A stretch of DNA of 64,000 nt, from NCBI RefSeq assembly GCF_011602085.1, contig NZ_JAAONY010000001.1, forward strand, positions 1,178,001 to 1,242,000, in the 5' to 3' direction. This document shows, piece after piece, positions 34,690 through 43,281 of this stretch. The stretch comes from Pseudoteredinibacter isoporae (lineage in GTDB: Bacteria; Pseudomonadota; Gammaproteobacteria; Pseudomonadales; Cellvibrionaceae). A program made the position numbers and the translations under genes. Within the stretch, counting starts at the first letter, position 1. Each line of letters opens with the position of its first letter. Below the pieces are notes generated by a model, which saw nothing but the letters and a program-made list of their open reading frames with translations, ran no database searches and had not been told where the DNA came from.

Positions 34690-36126
34690 TTATCGTTTGC
34701 CGAGCATCATGCGCAGCATGAACTCCATGGTTTTGCCAAACGGCGCGACCATATATTTAGTGCCAGGTGCGGGTGCTTGTTGGAAGATTGGACGCAGTTT
34801 CGAAAACTCGATAAAGCCTTCCTTGCCATGGTAGTGGCCCATACCACTGTTGCCGACGCCACCGAAGGGGATATCGTGCTGCGCAACGTGCATCATTACA
34901 TCGTTCAGGCTTACACCGCCGGAAATGGTGTTTTTAATAACCTTTTCCTGTAGAGGTTTGTTCTTGCTGAACAGATAGAGTGCCAGAGGACGTTCGCGCA
35001 CGTTAATAAACTCGATCACCTCATCGATATCGCGATAGGTTTTGATCGGCATGATGGGGCCAAAGATTTCTTCCTGCATTACGGTCATGTCACCGGTGCT
35101 GTCGAGAACCAGCGTCGGTGGAATTTTTTCCAATTCGTCACTTGGCAATACATCACCCAGCAGGTTCACAATCTGTGCGCCTTTTTCTTTGGCGTCATCC
35201 AGGGTTTGAATCAGGCGAGAATAGGCGCGTGAATCAATAATCGACGTGAAGTCTTTAGATTCCAATTGTGGGTAGCGCTGAGGCACAATTTTCTTGGCGT
35301 GTTCAATAAAGGCCTGGGCCTTGCTCTCGGGTAAGAAGACGTAGTCCGGTGCTACGCAGGTCTGGCCAGCGTTGTAAAGCTTACCTTGAAGGATACGCTC
35401 ACAGGCCAGTTCGATATCAAAATCTTCGGCGACGATACAAGGTGATTTGCCGCCCAGCTCCAGTGTAACCGGGGTCAGGTGTTTGGCGGCTTTTTCCATG
35501 ACCTGACGACCGACACCCGGAGAACCGGTAAAGACGATATGATCATAAGGCATGTCGGTAAAGTCGCTGGCGCTGACGCCAGGCAGGATGGCCAGGGTGT
35601 CTTCACCAAACTCTTTATTCACCAGTTCGGCCAGCAGGCGGCACAGGTTTTGGGAATTGGCGGCCATCTTGATCATGGCGCGGTTACCGGCGGCCAAAAC
35701 ATTTGCCAGAGGGCTCATGCACAGAAACAGAGGGTAGTTCCACGGAACCACAATGCCGACCACGCCTTTGGGTTGTGGCAATACCTTGTTTTTACCGCCG
35801 AAGAACCAGATGGATGTGTGACGTTTCTGGGGTTTCATCCAGCTCTTGAGTTGTTTGCGGCAGTATTTGATGCCGTCGATCGAGCCGAACAGCTCCAGAA
35901 ACTCGGTTTCATGAATGGAGCGGTTGCCGTAGTCCTTATTAATGGCTTCGGTAATCGCTACGCGATTGTCTTTCAGGATGTTTTCCAGCTTCTGCAGGTT
36001 TGCCTGGCGCTCTTCATAGTCTGGGTAGGGGTTTTTTAGATAAGCCTGTCGTTGCTTTTCATAGACTTCCTGAACGCGCTGGGCGGATGCGTCGACGTTC
36101 ATTAGTGGGCTGGCTGCCTGGTTCAT
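34690..36126 (-). CDS. calB: Coniferyl-aldehyde-dehydrogenase-type ALDH
   Basis: This 478-residue NAD(P)-dependent aldehyde dehydrogenase belongs to the class annotated as coniferyl aldehyde dehydrogenase, close to ALDH3. It has VVGIVVPWNYPLFLCMSPLANVLAAGNRAMIKMA (cofactor site), TGSPGVGRQVMEKAAKHLTPVTLELGGKSPCIV (general-base Glu) and YNAGQTCVAPDYVF (catalytic Cys). A hydrophobic C-terminal tail (MEFMLRMMLGKR) may contact the membrane. Such enzymes oxidise aromatic or medium-chain aldehydes, and the coniferyl substrate is not certain. The ribosome site is AGGAGA. No lignin-monomer genes flank it. Confidence 0.8.
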   Translation of the reverse strand: MNQAASPLMNVDASAQRVQEVYEKQRQAYLKNPYPDYEERQANLQKLENILKDNRVAITEAINKDYGNRSIHETEFLELFGSIDGIKYCRKQLKSWMKPQKRHTSIWFFGGKNKVLPQPKGVVGIVVPWNYPLFLCMSPLANVLAAGNRAMIKMAANSQNLCRLLAELVNKEFGEDTLAILPGVSASDFTDMPYDHIVFTGSPGVGRQVMEKAAKHLTPVTLELGGKSPCIVAEDFDIELACERILQGKLYNAGQTCVAPDYVFLPESKAQAFIEHAKKIVPQRYPQLESKDFTSIIDSRAYSRLIQTLDDAKEKGAQIVNLLGDVLPSDELEKIPPTLVLDSTGDMTVMQEEIFGPIMPIKTYRDIDEVIEFINVRERPLALYLFSKNKPLQEKVIKNTISGGVSLNDVMMHVAQHDIPFGGVGNSGMGHYHGKEGFIEFSKLRPIFQQAPAPGTKYMVAPFGKTMEFMLRMMLGKR

Positions 36127-36589
36127 GGTGCAGGTCTCCTGAATATAGCTATTCGTTGTGTGCTGTTGTTATCTTGATGTAGACGTTCTTCTATCGGCTT
36201 TTAAGCTCCAGTTCGAGCGGGAAGCTAAGGCCATGTTTGCACAGTACCAAATAATTGCACAAATGTACTAAAACTCTTTCTGCAAATTGGGTCTTTGGCG
36301 TGATTAGGTAAACTTGTACTCCAGAATCTGGCGGATATTGCCGGTCTTCAGCTTTAGGCGACTTGCCACTTGGCCTTGGGAGTCAAAACCGCTAACATGT
36401 CATCCTTGCTGGCACTAGCTGCCCAAGGCGATGATAAAACAGCAGAATTTACCCACCAGATAGCTGTCTAAAAGTTGTGCAATCGTATGGCCAAATCCAA
36501 TATACCTTGTTTACAGGGGTGTTGCTGGTTGAGATTGCAGGTAGGGTAAATCAAGCAGAGTAAATCAAGAGTAGAATAACGGAGCAATA
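36127..36589. other. Non-coding stretch between calB and exbD
   Basis: In these 463 nt I see no gene or known RNA. Near its right end a decamer, GTAAATCAAG, occurs twice in tandem (36546-36555 and 36560-36569), directly upstream of exbD, and may be a regulator site. The remainder shows no obvious hairpins or coding remnant. Confidence 0.4.
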
Positions 36590-37012
36590 ATGAGCCGTCG
36601 TAAGAAGAACAAAGTAGAAGTTGAAGAGAAAGCAGATATCGACCTGACGCCCATGCTGGACGTGGTTTTCATCATGTTGATCTTCTTTATTGTAACGGCT
36701 TCTTTCGTGAAGGAAGTGGGTATTGGCGTAAACATTCCACCTGAGAATGACAATCCTCCGCCACCAGATGCTCCTCAGAACATTCTGGTTGAAGTCAGTG
36801 CCACTGATGAGATCTGGATGGAAGGCCGTCGTGTTGACGTACGTGCTGTTCGCGCAAACATCGAGCGTCTGAGCGCTGAAAACCCTAAAGCCTCAGTGAT
36901 CATTAAAGCTGATGGTAAAGCGAGTGCCGAGAAATACATCGCTATTGCTGATGCGGCTCGCGAAGCAAACGTTTACAACGTTTCACTGGCACCGGATATT
37001 AAAAAGCGCTAA
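36590..37012 (+). CDS. exbD: ExbD/TolR-family biopolymer transport protein
   Basis: The 140-residue inner-membrane protein harnesses proton flow with ExbB or TolQ to energise TonB/TolA. It has a basic cytoplasmic start, then IDLTPMLDVVFIMLIFFIVTASFV, containing the essential TM aspartate, and a C-terminal periplasmic domain after a PENDNPPPPDAPQN linker. TolR is less likely since no tol genes flank it. No exbB, tonB or second exbD is adjacent, so it is isolated here. A terminator follows at 37034-37061. Confidence 0.88.
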   Translation: MSRRKKNKVEVEEKADIDLTPMLDVVFIMLIFFIVTASFVKEVGIGVNIPPENDNPPPPDAPQNILVEVSATDEIWMEGRRVDVRAVRANIERLSAENPKASVIIKADGKASAEKYIAIADAAREANVYNVSLAPDIKKR

Positions 37013-37033
37013 GCGTTCGTTTAATCGGTGTTT

Positions 37034-37061
37034 AAAAACAGGAGCTTCGGCTCCTGTTTTT
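37034..37061 (+). terminator. exbD terminator
   Basis: A 12-bp perfect stem including AAAAACAGGAGC/GCTCCTGTTTTT has a stable TTCG tetraloop (37046-37049). It ends the exbD transcript, so the following gene's start must lie beyond it. Confidence 0.93.
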
Positions 37062-37095
37062 GTTTCTGGCTTTTGAACTTCTGCAGGGAAATGCG

Positions 37096-37662
37096 ATGAC
37101 GCTTTCAAGCTTTGACTTTACTACGGATAAACCCGCTTTGCTGTTGATCGACTGGCAGCAGGCAATTGATCACTTCAGCGATTTATCGCGCAGTCATCCC
37201 TGTGCAGAGCAAGACAGTGCTAAATTGTTAAAACACTGGCGCAAACGGCAGTGGCCAGTTTTGCATATCCGTCATTCGTCTCGCTTTTCAGAATCTCCTT
37301 ACCATAAAAGCTCCCCCTGGTTTAATTTCAAACCGGAGTTGGCGCCTGAAGTGGGTGAGCTGCTGATTACCAAACAGGAAAATTGTGCCTTTGCGCAAAC
37401 TGAACTGCTTGATGTTTTATGTGCACGTGATATTAAGGAATTGGTTTTTGTTGGTGTGCTGTTAAACCATTCAGTGGATGCAACCTTGAGAATGGCGGCA
37501 GGTTTGGGGTTTCAGAATTATTTGATTCCGGAATGTTGCCCGGCAATGGCAATTACAACCCTGCAGGCTTGCGAATATTCAGCGGACCAAGTACACGATA
37601 TTTTGCTGAGTAATTTGGAAGGGGAGTATTGTCAGGTACTCAACAGCGAGCAAATTCTCTAG
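37096..37662 (+). CDS. Isochorismatase-fold protein lacking the catalytic cysteine
   Basis: The 188-residue protein shows the isochorismatase/nicotinamidase fold: the Asp strand PALLLIDWQQAI, the Lys strand (ELLITKQENCAFAQTEL), and the LVFVGVLLNHSVDATLRMAAGLGFQNYLIPEC segment where the catalytic Cys is usually found. In active relatives that segment reads G-x-x-x-x-x-C-V-x-x-T; here the residue is Ser (NHSVDAT). This suggests either a non-hydrolytic protein or a Ser-based variant. Start is ATG at 37096 after AGGGA, since the terminator excludes upstream starts. Role unknown. Confidence 0.75.
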   Translation: MTLSSFDFTTDKPALLLIDWQQAIDHFSDLSRSHPCAEQDSAKLLKHWRKRQWPVLHIRHSSRFSESPYHKSSPWFNFKPELAPEVGELLITKQENCAFAQTELLDVLCARDIKELVFVGVLLNHSVDATLRMAAGLGFQNYLIPECCPAMAITTLQACEYSADQVHDILLSNLEGEYCQVLNSEQIL

Positions 37663-37709
37663 GAAAATTTACTCGCTATGTGGTTAACGGGCTCGTCGGG
37701 GTACTGGTA

Positions 37710-39425
37710 TTACTCTGCTTGAAAGCGCGGCACACCGCCGATAAAGGTTTCGGTGACCTGGACGTCTCTGAGCGCTTCTACGCTTTCAAGTGGATCACGA
37801 TCCAGCACAATAAAATCAGCCAGTTTTCCGGCTTCAATTGAGCCACGATCTTTTTCTTCAAATATTTGCCATGCAGCGTCAATGGTAATGGCTCGTAGTG
37901 CGTCCACCGGGCTGATGGCCTGTTCCAGGCCCAGAACATCACCACCCGCGGTTTCACGGCTTACCGCAGACCATGCCGCTAAAAAGGGCGTCATTGGCAC
38001 AATGGGGGTGTCCAGGTGCAGGGTAAATGGCACTCCGCGCGCTTTGGCGCCGGCCATCGGGCTGATGCGAGCTGCACGCTTTGGTCCCATAAACAGGGAT
38101 TTGTGGCGATCACCCCAATAGTAGACGTGGCTGTTGAAAAAGCTGGGTGTCATGCCGAGTTCGGCAAATTGGTCCAGCTGATCGTCGCGGGTCATTTGTG
38201 CATGAATGATGATTGGGCGGGCATCTTCCCTCGGGTGTTTTTTCTGAGCATTGCGAAAGGCTTCAATAATTAAATCGATAGCGGCATCGCCGTTTCCGTG
38301 CAGGGCAATTTGCCAGCCAGCCTTATGAAAGTCTTCAACCGTGGCAAATAATTCATCGCGCTTCATGGTGGGGTAACCGCGATAGTCAGGTGCCTTCCCT
38401 TGCGCTTGCACATGATAAGGGTGCCCCAGAAAACCGGTGTAGCCCTGAATGGAACCGTCGGTAATCAGCTTTAAGGCGCCGAGCTTTACTCGAGCACTTT
38501 CAATATTGTTGACGCTGAGTTCGCCTTCGCGAATGGCCTTGGCAGCTTCAAGATCTGGCCACATCACTACCCTCTGGGGATAGATACCCAGTTGGCCAAA
38601 GGTCGATACACCCTGAATAAATTTTTTGTTGGCCAGGCCAACCTGAGCCGACGTTACGCCCTGCCGTAAGTATTCTTCACTGGCGTAGCGTGACATGTCG
38701 TAAAACTGTTTGATGCCAAAATCCAGAGCTTTCATGACCAATGGGTACTGAGCATTTTCTTCCACCAGGCCCGCAAGTTGCCCATCGTCACTGTGCGCAA
38801 TAAAACCACCGACGGGTGGTTTGGTGGTATTGTCATAACCGACGCTTTCAAAGGCCATGCTGTTGGCTATGCCCATATGGCCGGAAACGTGGCTGACAAA
38901 AATATTGTGCTTTGTGGAAATGCTGTCCAGTTCCAAACGAGTTAAAAAACGTTGTTCAGCGACCTGGGTATCGTCAAAACCGAAAGCGTATACCCAACTC
39001 CCCTCGGGGCTCTTTTCGACCTGTTGGCGGATCAGCGCCAGGGCATCGGCAATGGTTTTTACACCGCCAATCGGTGGGCTGTTGAGGTCAGCTGCGACTG
39101 CAGCCAGACCGGAACCGGGAAAGTGGCCGTGGGCGTCGATAATTCCGGGCATGATAATTTGGCCTTTCATATCGCGGGCAACATTTTTACTGCTGAGAAG
39201 CTTTTCAATATCGCTATTGCTGCCCACAGCAACGATACGGTCCTCTTTGATGTACATGGCCTCGGCGACACTTCCCTCGGCATCCATGGTTAGAATTCGG
39301 GCATTGATATAGGCTTGTTCATCCACAGGTCGCGGATTGAAGTGCATATAGATAGCGACAGCGACTATCGTGAGCAGTAGTAAAATACCGGTCAAAGTCT
39401 TGGCGAGGGTTTTCAGCAGCGACAT
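37710..39425 (-). CDS. Membrane-anchored amidohydrolase (YtcJ-like)
   Basis: This 571-residue metal-dependent hydrolase has one N-terminal TM anchor (about 9-27), so the enzyme sits in the periplasm or is lipid-anchored. It has the amidohydrolase signs: IIMPGIIDAHGHFPGSG (metal His pair), the long insert typical of YtcJ-like enzymes, ALHGNGDAAID (His), IIHAQM, and the C-terminal LHLDTPIVPMTPF with the catalytic Asp, then AWQIFEEKDRGSIEAGKLADFIVLDRDP. Substrates of the family are amides, e.g. N-substituted formamides. Monocistronic. Substrate unknown. Confidence 0.85.
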   Translation of the reverse strand: MSLLKTLAKTLTGILLLLTIVAVAIYMHFNPRPVDEQAYINARILTMDAEGSVAEAMYIKEDRIVAVGSNSDIEKLLSSKNVARDMKGQIIMPGIIDAHGHFPGSGLAAVAADLNSPPIGGVKTIADALALIRQQVEKSPEGSWVYAFGFDDTQVAEQRFLTRLELDSISTKHNIFVSHVSGHMGIANSMAFESVGYDNTTKPPVGGFIAHSDDGQLAGLVEENAQYPLVMKALDFGIKQFYDMSRYASEEYLRQGVTSAQVGLANKKFIQGVSTFGQLGIYPQRVVMWPDLEAAKAIREGELSVNNIESARVKLGALKLITDGSIQGYTGFLGHPYHVQAQGKAPDYRGYPTMKRDELFATVEDFHKAGWQIALHGNGDAAIDLIIEAFRNAQKKHPREDARPIIIHAQMTRDDQLDQFAELGMTPSFFNSHVYYWGDRHKSLFMGPKRAARISPMAGAKARGVPFTLHLDTPIVPMTPFLAAWSAVSRETAGGDVLGLEQAISPVDALRAITIDAAWQIFEEKDRGSIEAGKLADFIVLDRDPLESVEALRDVQVTETFIGGVPRFQAE

Positions 39426-39758
39426 GGGGGCCTCTTATTGTTATGAAAATGGCTATTCTATCGTTTAATTGTATCGCTCAAGGCTATCAAATTTTTGGCT
39501 CGCCTACTTGGCTAATAGTGACACTTGTTGGCAATCAAAAGTCTGATTTCCCTCTTTGACCCGAGTGGTCGATAGAAAAGACGTTTTAGGCATAGACAAA
39601 CGCCTTTGGCGCGTTAAGGTAGTGACATCATCCGAATGGCGGGGCATTTTTTGCCAATCCTGGCTGTTTGAGAACACAGACACAATCTGTGATGTAAACA
39701 TTGAGTCGTCGACGTAAACGTTAAGCGAAGAAGAGTAAGAAAAGGACTGGGTTTCAGT
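39426..39758. promoter_or_regulatory. Intergenic region with direct repeats ahead of the nitroreductase operon
   Basis: GATGTAAACATT (39691-39702) and GACGTAAACGTT (39711-39722) are two near-identical 12-mers exactly 20 bp apart, about 37-68 bp before the nitroreductase start. They are preceded by a CACAGA/TCTGTG inverted repeat (39675-39691). A tandem operator for the operon is plausible. A possible 91-codon minus-strand frame (39504-39779) overlaps the region and is not credited. Confidence 0.35.
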
Positions 39759-40448
39759 ATGAGTATCACACCACAGCAAAGCGATTTATTTGCCCTGTTG
39801 GAAGGGCGTTACAGTGTGCGCGGGTTTACCGGGCAAACCATTGAAAAAGACTTGTTGGAAGAGATTTTCCAAAAGGCGCAGCAGGCCCCTTCAAACTGCA
39901 ACACCCAGCCTTGGCAAGCTTATGTGATTTCCGGTGAGCGTTGTCGCCGTTTTGCCAAAAGCTTGGCAGAGGCGGTTGCCAGCGGTGCTCCGTCCAAGCC
40001 CGATTTTGATGTGACTCTAGGGTTTTTTGAAGAGTATCGCCAGCGTCAGGTGGATTGCGCTTATGCATTGTATGGTTCCATGGGCATTGAACGTGGTGAT
40101 AAGGTCGGTCGCGGTGCGGCTATGCTGCGCAATTATGATTTCTTCGGCGCACCTCATGTGGCCTTTATTGCCATGCCAAAAAGCTTTGGAATTGTGAATG
40201 CGCTTGATGTTGGGATTTATTTGCAAACTCTCAACCTTGTGATGGAATCTCACGGCGTCAGCAGCTGTATTCAAGGGGCGTTGGCTTACTACCCGGATCT
40301 GGTTCGCAAGGAGCTGGGTTTGCCAGAAGACGATAGCATGCAAATTCTGTGTGGCATTTCTTTTGGTTACGAAGACACAAGCCATGCGGCCAACAATACC
40401 CGTACCGTTCGTGCCGAGCTGGCTGAGAACGTCGCTTTTTACGAATAA
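39759..40448 (+). CDS. Nitroreductase-family FMN oxidoreductase
   Basis: This 229-residue flavoprotein reduces nitro compounds or quinones with NAD(P)H. It has LLEGRYSVRGFTGQTIEKDLLEEIFQKAQQAPSNCNTQPWQAYV (FMN-binding signature RxSxRxF and the PSxxNxQPW motif) and NALDVGIYLQTLNLVMESHGVSSCIQGALAYYPDLVRKELGLPEDDSMQILCGISFGYED at the end. It is the first gene of the nitroreductase-MoxR-VWA-glutaredoxin-deaminase operon, 12 nt ahead of the MoxR gene. Substrate unknown. Confidence 0.88.
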   Translation: MSITPQQSDLFALLEGRYSVRGFTGQTIEKDLLEEIFQKAQQAPSNCNTQPWQAYVISGERCRRFAKSLAEAVASGAPSKPDFDVTLGFFEEYRQRQVDCAYALYGSMGIERGDKVGRGAAMLRNYDFFGAPHVAFIAMPKSFGIVNALDVGIYLQTLNLVMESHGVSSCIQGALAYYPDLVRKELGLPEDDSMQILCGISFGYEDTSHAANNTRTVRAELAENVAFYE

Positions 40449-40460
40449 TGTGAGTTTGGC

Positions 40461-41399
40461 ATGATTATTAAACACGCCGATAAAATTGCTTCTCCGGAAG
40501 TACTGCAAAAAGCTTTTGAGCAGCGCGGCTATATTTGCAGTGATGCGATTGCCACTGCTGTGTATCTGGCCTGCCATCTGCAAAAGCCCATTTTGGTGGA
40601 GGGGCCTCCTGGTGTTGGTAAAACCGAACTGGCCAAGGTGACCGCTGAGTATTTGGCGGCTCCGCTGATTCGTATGCAGTGTTATGAAGGCTTGGACGAA
40701 GCGAAGGCTTTGTATGAATGGAAATATGGCAAGCAGTTATTGTATACCCAGGTCTTAAAGGATCAGTTGGGTGATGTAATGCGGGGCGCGCGAGGTCTGG
40801 ACGAATCTGTGGAGCGCCTCCATTCCTTTGGGGATATTTTTTACTCTGAACAGTTTTTGGAAACACGACCCTTGCTACAGGCGTTGCGTGAGCCTGACGG
40901 TGCGGTGTTGTTGATTGATGAAATCGACAAGTCCGATCAGGAATTTGAAGCCTTTCTATTGGAGCTGTTATCGGATTATCAGGTGTCCATTCCTGAAATC
41001 GGAACCGTAAAAGCCAAAAGCAAGCCGATTGTGTTTCTGACCAGTAATAATACCCGTGAACTGGGTGATGCGTTGAAACGTCGCTGTTTACATTTGCATA
41101 TTCCGTTTCCGGAAACTCATCTTGAAAACCAGATTATTGCCAGCCAGGTTCCCGATATGGATGAAAACCTGCGCGGTCAGCTTGTCGACTTTGTGCACGA
41201 GCTGCGTCAGATGGCCTTAAAGAAAGTGCCGGCCATCAGCGAATCCATCGACTGGGCCAGAGCGCTGTTATTACTGAATGTTGAGAGCCTGGATGAAAAA
41301 TGGGTGCGTGATACCTTGAGTTTACTGTTGAAGTATCAGGACGACATTGAAATTGTTGAGCCCGAGCTGCGCAAAATTATGAACCAGATAAAAACATAA
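40461..41399 (+). CDS. MoxR-family AAA+ ATPase
   Basis: This 312-residue AAA+ ATPase of the MoxR group acts, usually with a VWA partner, as a chaperone that remodels or activates enzymes. Walker A is EGPPGVGKT (47-55) and Walker B LLIDEID (150-156); sensor-1 is FLTSNNTRELGDALKRRC. The chain lacks a large insert. The VWA gene follows after 25 nt, the normal pairing for this family, also seen in CoxD/CoxE, in which the pair inserts the Mo-Cu centre in CO dehydrogenase. No such enzyme lies next to it. Confidence 0.9.
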   Translation: MIIKHADKIASPEVLQKAFEQRGYICSDAIATAVYLACHLQKPILVEGPPGVGKTELAKVTAEYLAAPLIRMQCYEGLDEAKALYEWKYGKQLLYTQVLKDQLGDVMRGARGLDESVERLHSFGDIFYSEQFLETRPLLQALREPDGAVLLIDEIDKSDQEFEAFLLELLSDYQVSIPEIGTVKAKSKPIVFLTSNNTRELGDALKRRCLHLHIPFPETHLENQIIASQVPDMDENLRGQLVDFVHELRQMALKKVPAISESIDWARALLLLNVESLDEKWVRDTLSLLLKYQDDIEIVEPELRKIMNQIKT

Positions 41400-41424
41400 A
41401 CCCTAATTAGACAGGTCATTACGA

Positions 41425-42894
41425 GTGCAGAGAGTTTTTGCCGATTTTATTCATACCTTAAGACAGCAGGGAGTGCCGGTTTCTCCGACTGAAACACTGG
41501 ATGCTCTCAAGGTTGCCGAGCTGTTGGGTTTGCAGGAACGCAATCAATTGCGTCATGGTCTGGGTTTGGTGCTCGCCAAAAATCAGCAGGATAAACAGAC
41601 CTATGAACATTACTTCGATGAGTTTTTTAAATTTACCGAAGTAGATGCCCATGCTGAGGGCGAAGGTTCTGAGGGTGAAGAGGGTTCACAGCAAGAGCCC
41701 GATGAGTCGAACTCGGATATGACCGCCCGTGGGGAAGGCCAAAGTGAGGCTTCGAGCAGTTCAGGCCAGGGTGGTGGGCAGTCCGAAGATGCCACCGATG
41801 GCCAGGAAGCTTCTGATGACCCAGCTGTGCAGGCTCAATCTCAACTGGGGCAAATGCTTCAAGCAGGTGATGCGGCTGAAATTGCGATGGCCATTGCCCG
41901 CGCCGGTCAACAGGAGGGCGTCCAGAACATCCAGCTGTTTACCCAGAAACCACTGTTCAGCTATCGAATGATGAATCGAATGGGCAATGAGTCTCTCAAT
42001 CAGGAATTGCTCGAATTGGATGGCAGTAATGAGTTGGATCAACAACGCCTTGCGGCTCGCCTCCGTAATGCCCAGGCACGCTTGCAAGAGCAGGTGCGCG
42101 ACTATGTTGAACAGCAGTATCTATTATATGCCGAGGCGAAGGGTCAGCAGCTGCGCGAGAACACTCTACAGAAAGTAAAACTTACGAATATCGACAATCA
42201 CTATCTGCATCAGATGGCCGATCTGGTGCGCAAGGCGGCTAAGCGCCTCGCGAGTTTGCACAGTCGCAAACGTAAATTGCGCAAGCGTGGTTTGCTTGAT
42301 GTCCGCAAAACCATTGCCGCGAATGCGGCCTACGATGGTGTGTTATTTCATACGCGCTGGAAAACAACGGTAGTGGATCGTCCAAAAATAATGGTGATTT
42401 GTGATGTCAGCGGATCGGTCAGCCGGGTTGCCCGTTTTCTCTTATTGTTTGTCCACAGTCTGCAGGAGGTTTTACCCAGAACCCGATCTTTCGTGTTCTC
42501 TTCGGATATGGGTGAGGTAACCGATCTTTTTAAAGATCAGAATCTCGAAGAGGCGCTGGGAGAAATTATGTCGAAGTGGGCCAATCAATCCACCAGTTAT
42601 GACAAGGCGTTGGGCGACTTTTCCGAGCAGGCTCTACAGGATGTCGACCAAAAAACCACGGTGATTATGTTGGGAGATGCGCGTAATAATAATGGCAATG
42701 GGCGCGCTGATATCTGGCAAAAGGTTTATCTGCAGGCCGGTCGGGTGTTATGGTTGAACCCTGAGCATATAAATAGCTGGGATACTGGCGATTCGATCAT
42801 GGCGAGTTATCGCCCTTACTGCTCGGAGTTGCACAGTTGTAATTCGCTTCGCGATCTTGAGCGCATTCTGGGCAACTTGCTCAAACACAGTTAA
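41425..42894 (+). CDS. CoxE-like VWA-domain protein, MoxR partner
   Basis: The 489-residue protein has an N-terminal helical domain (1-70), an acidic, Ser/Gly/Gln-rich linker (75-135), a charged helical zone, and a C-terminal VWA domain with the MIDAS motif DVSGS (327-331). The MIDAS coordinating Thr/Asp are likely near TSYDKAL and LGDARNN. The VWA class matches CoxE/YehP-type proteins that bind metals and cooperate with a MoxR ATPase. GTG start at 41425. It is soluble. The target of the pair is unknown. Confidence 0.88.
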   Translation: MQRVFADFIHTLRQQGVPVSPTETLDALKVAELLGLQERNQLRHGLGLVLAKNQQDKQTYEHYFDEFFKFTEVDAHAEGEGSEGEEGSQQEPDESNSDMTARGEGQSEASSSSGQGGGQSEDATDGQEASDDPAVQAQSQLGQMLQAGDAAEIAMAIARAGQQEGVQNIQLFTQKPLFSYRMMNRMGNESLNQELLELDGSNELDQQRLAARLRNAQARLQEQVRDYVEQQYLLYAEAKGQQLRENTLQKVKLTNIDNHYLHQMADLVRKAAKRLASLHSRKRKLRKRGLLDVRKTIAANAAYDGVLFHTRWKTTVVDRPKIMVICDVSGSVSRVARFLLLFVHSLQEVLPRTRSFVFSSDMGEVTDLFKDQNLEEALGEIMSKWANQSTSYDKALGDFSEQALQDVDQKTTVIMLGDARNNNGNGRADIWQKVYLQAGRVLWLNPEHINSWDTGDSIMASYRPYCSELHSCNSLRDLERILGNLLKHS

Positions 42895-42944
42895 CACTGG
42901 GGCCAGCGCCTCATTTTTGGGTTCAGTTGATACAGGTTTCCAAC

Positions 42945-43274
42945 TTGAAAAAGCTCTTGATTGTTGTGGTTTTGGTGCTTCTCTACCAATTCAGAGATGA
43001 AATTTTCAGTTTTCACAGCCCGGCCCCCGAATATGCTGCTATGCATCAGGAGAAGGTGATTCTCTATGCCACCAGTTGGTGTGGTTACTGTGCAAAGACT
43101 CGCGAATTCCTGAAGAAAAATAACATCCCTTATTTTGAATACGATGTGGAAACCTCCAGCGAGGGCTATGATCAATTTAAAGCGCTTGGTGGGCGTGGTG
43201 TTCCTCTGGTATTGGTTAATGGCAAAGTGATCAAGGGATTCAATACCGATCGAATCATTGCCTATCTGAACTAG
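42945..43274 (+). CDS. Membrane-anchored glutaredoxin-like protein
   Basis: Residues 1-17 of this 109-residue protein (KKLLIVVVLVLLYQF) form one TM anchor. The rest is a glutaredoxin fold with active site CGYC (ATSWCGYCAKTREFLKK), the GVPLVLVNGKVIKGFN loop with cis-Pro and a C-terminal GSH-site GF. The Cys pair suggests disulfide exchange at the membrane. The start is uncertain: TTG at 42945 with ACAGG nearby is preferred; TTG at 42927 would add 6 residues. It belongs to the same operon as the MoxR/VWA pair. Confidence 0.8.
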   Translation: MKKLLIVVVLVLLYQFRDEIFSFHSPAPEYAAMHQEKVILYATSWCGYCAKTREFLKKNNIPYFEYDVETSSEGYDQFKALGGRGVPLVLVNGKVIKGFNTDRIIAYLN

Positions 43275-43281
43275 GTGTTTC

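Noticed and set aside
39504-39779. 91-codon minus-strand frame before the nitroreductase gene
   Set aside because: It overlaps the nitroreductase start and has no recognisable domain or good ribosome site.
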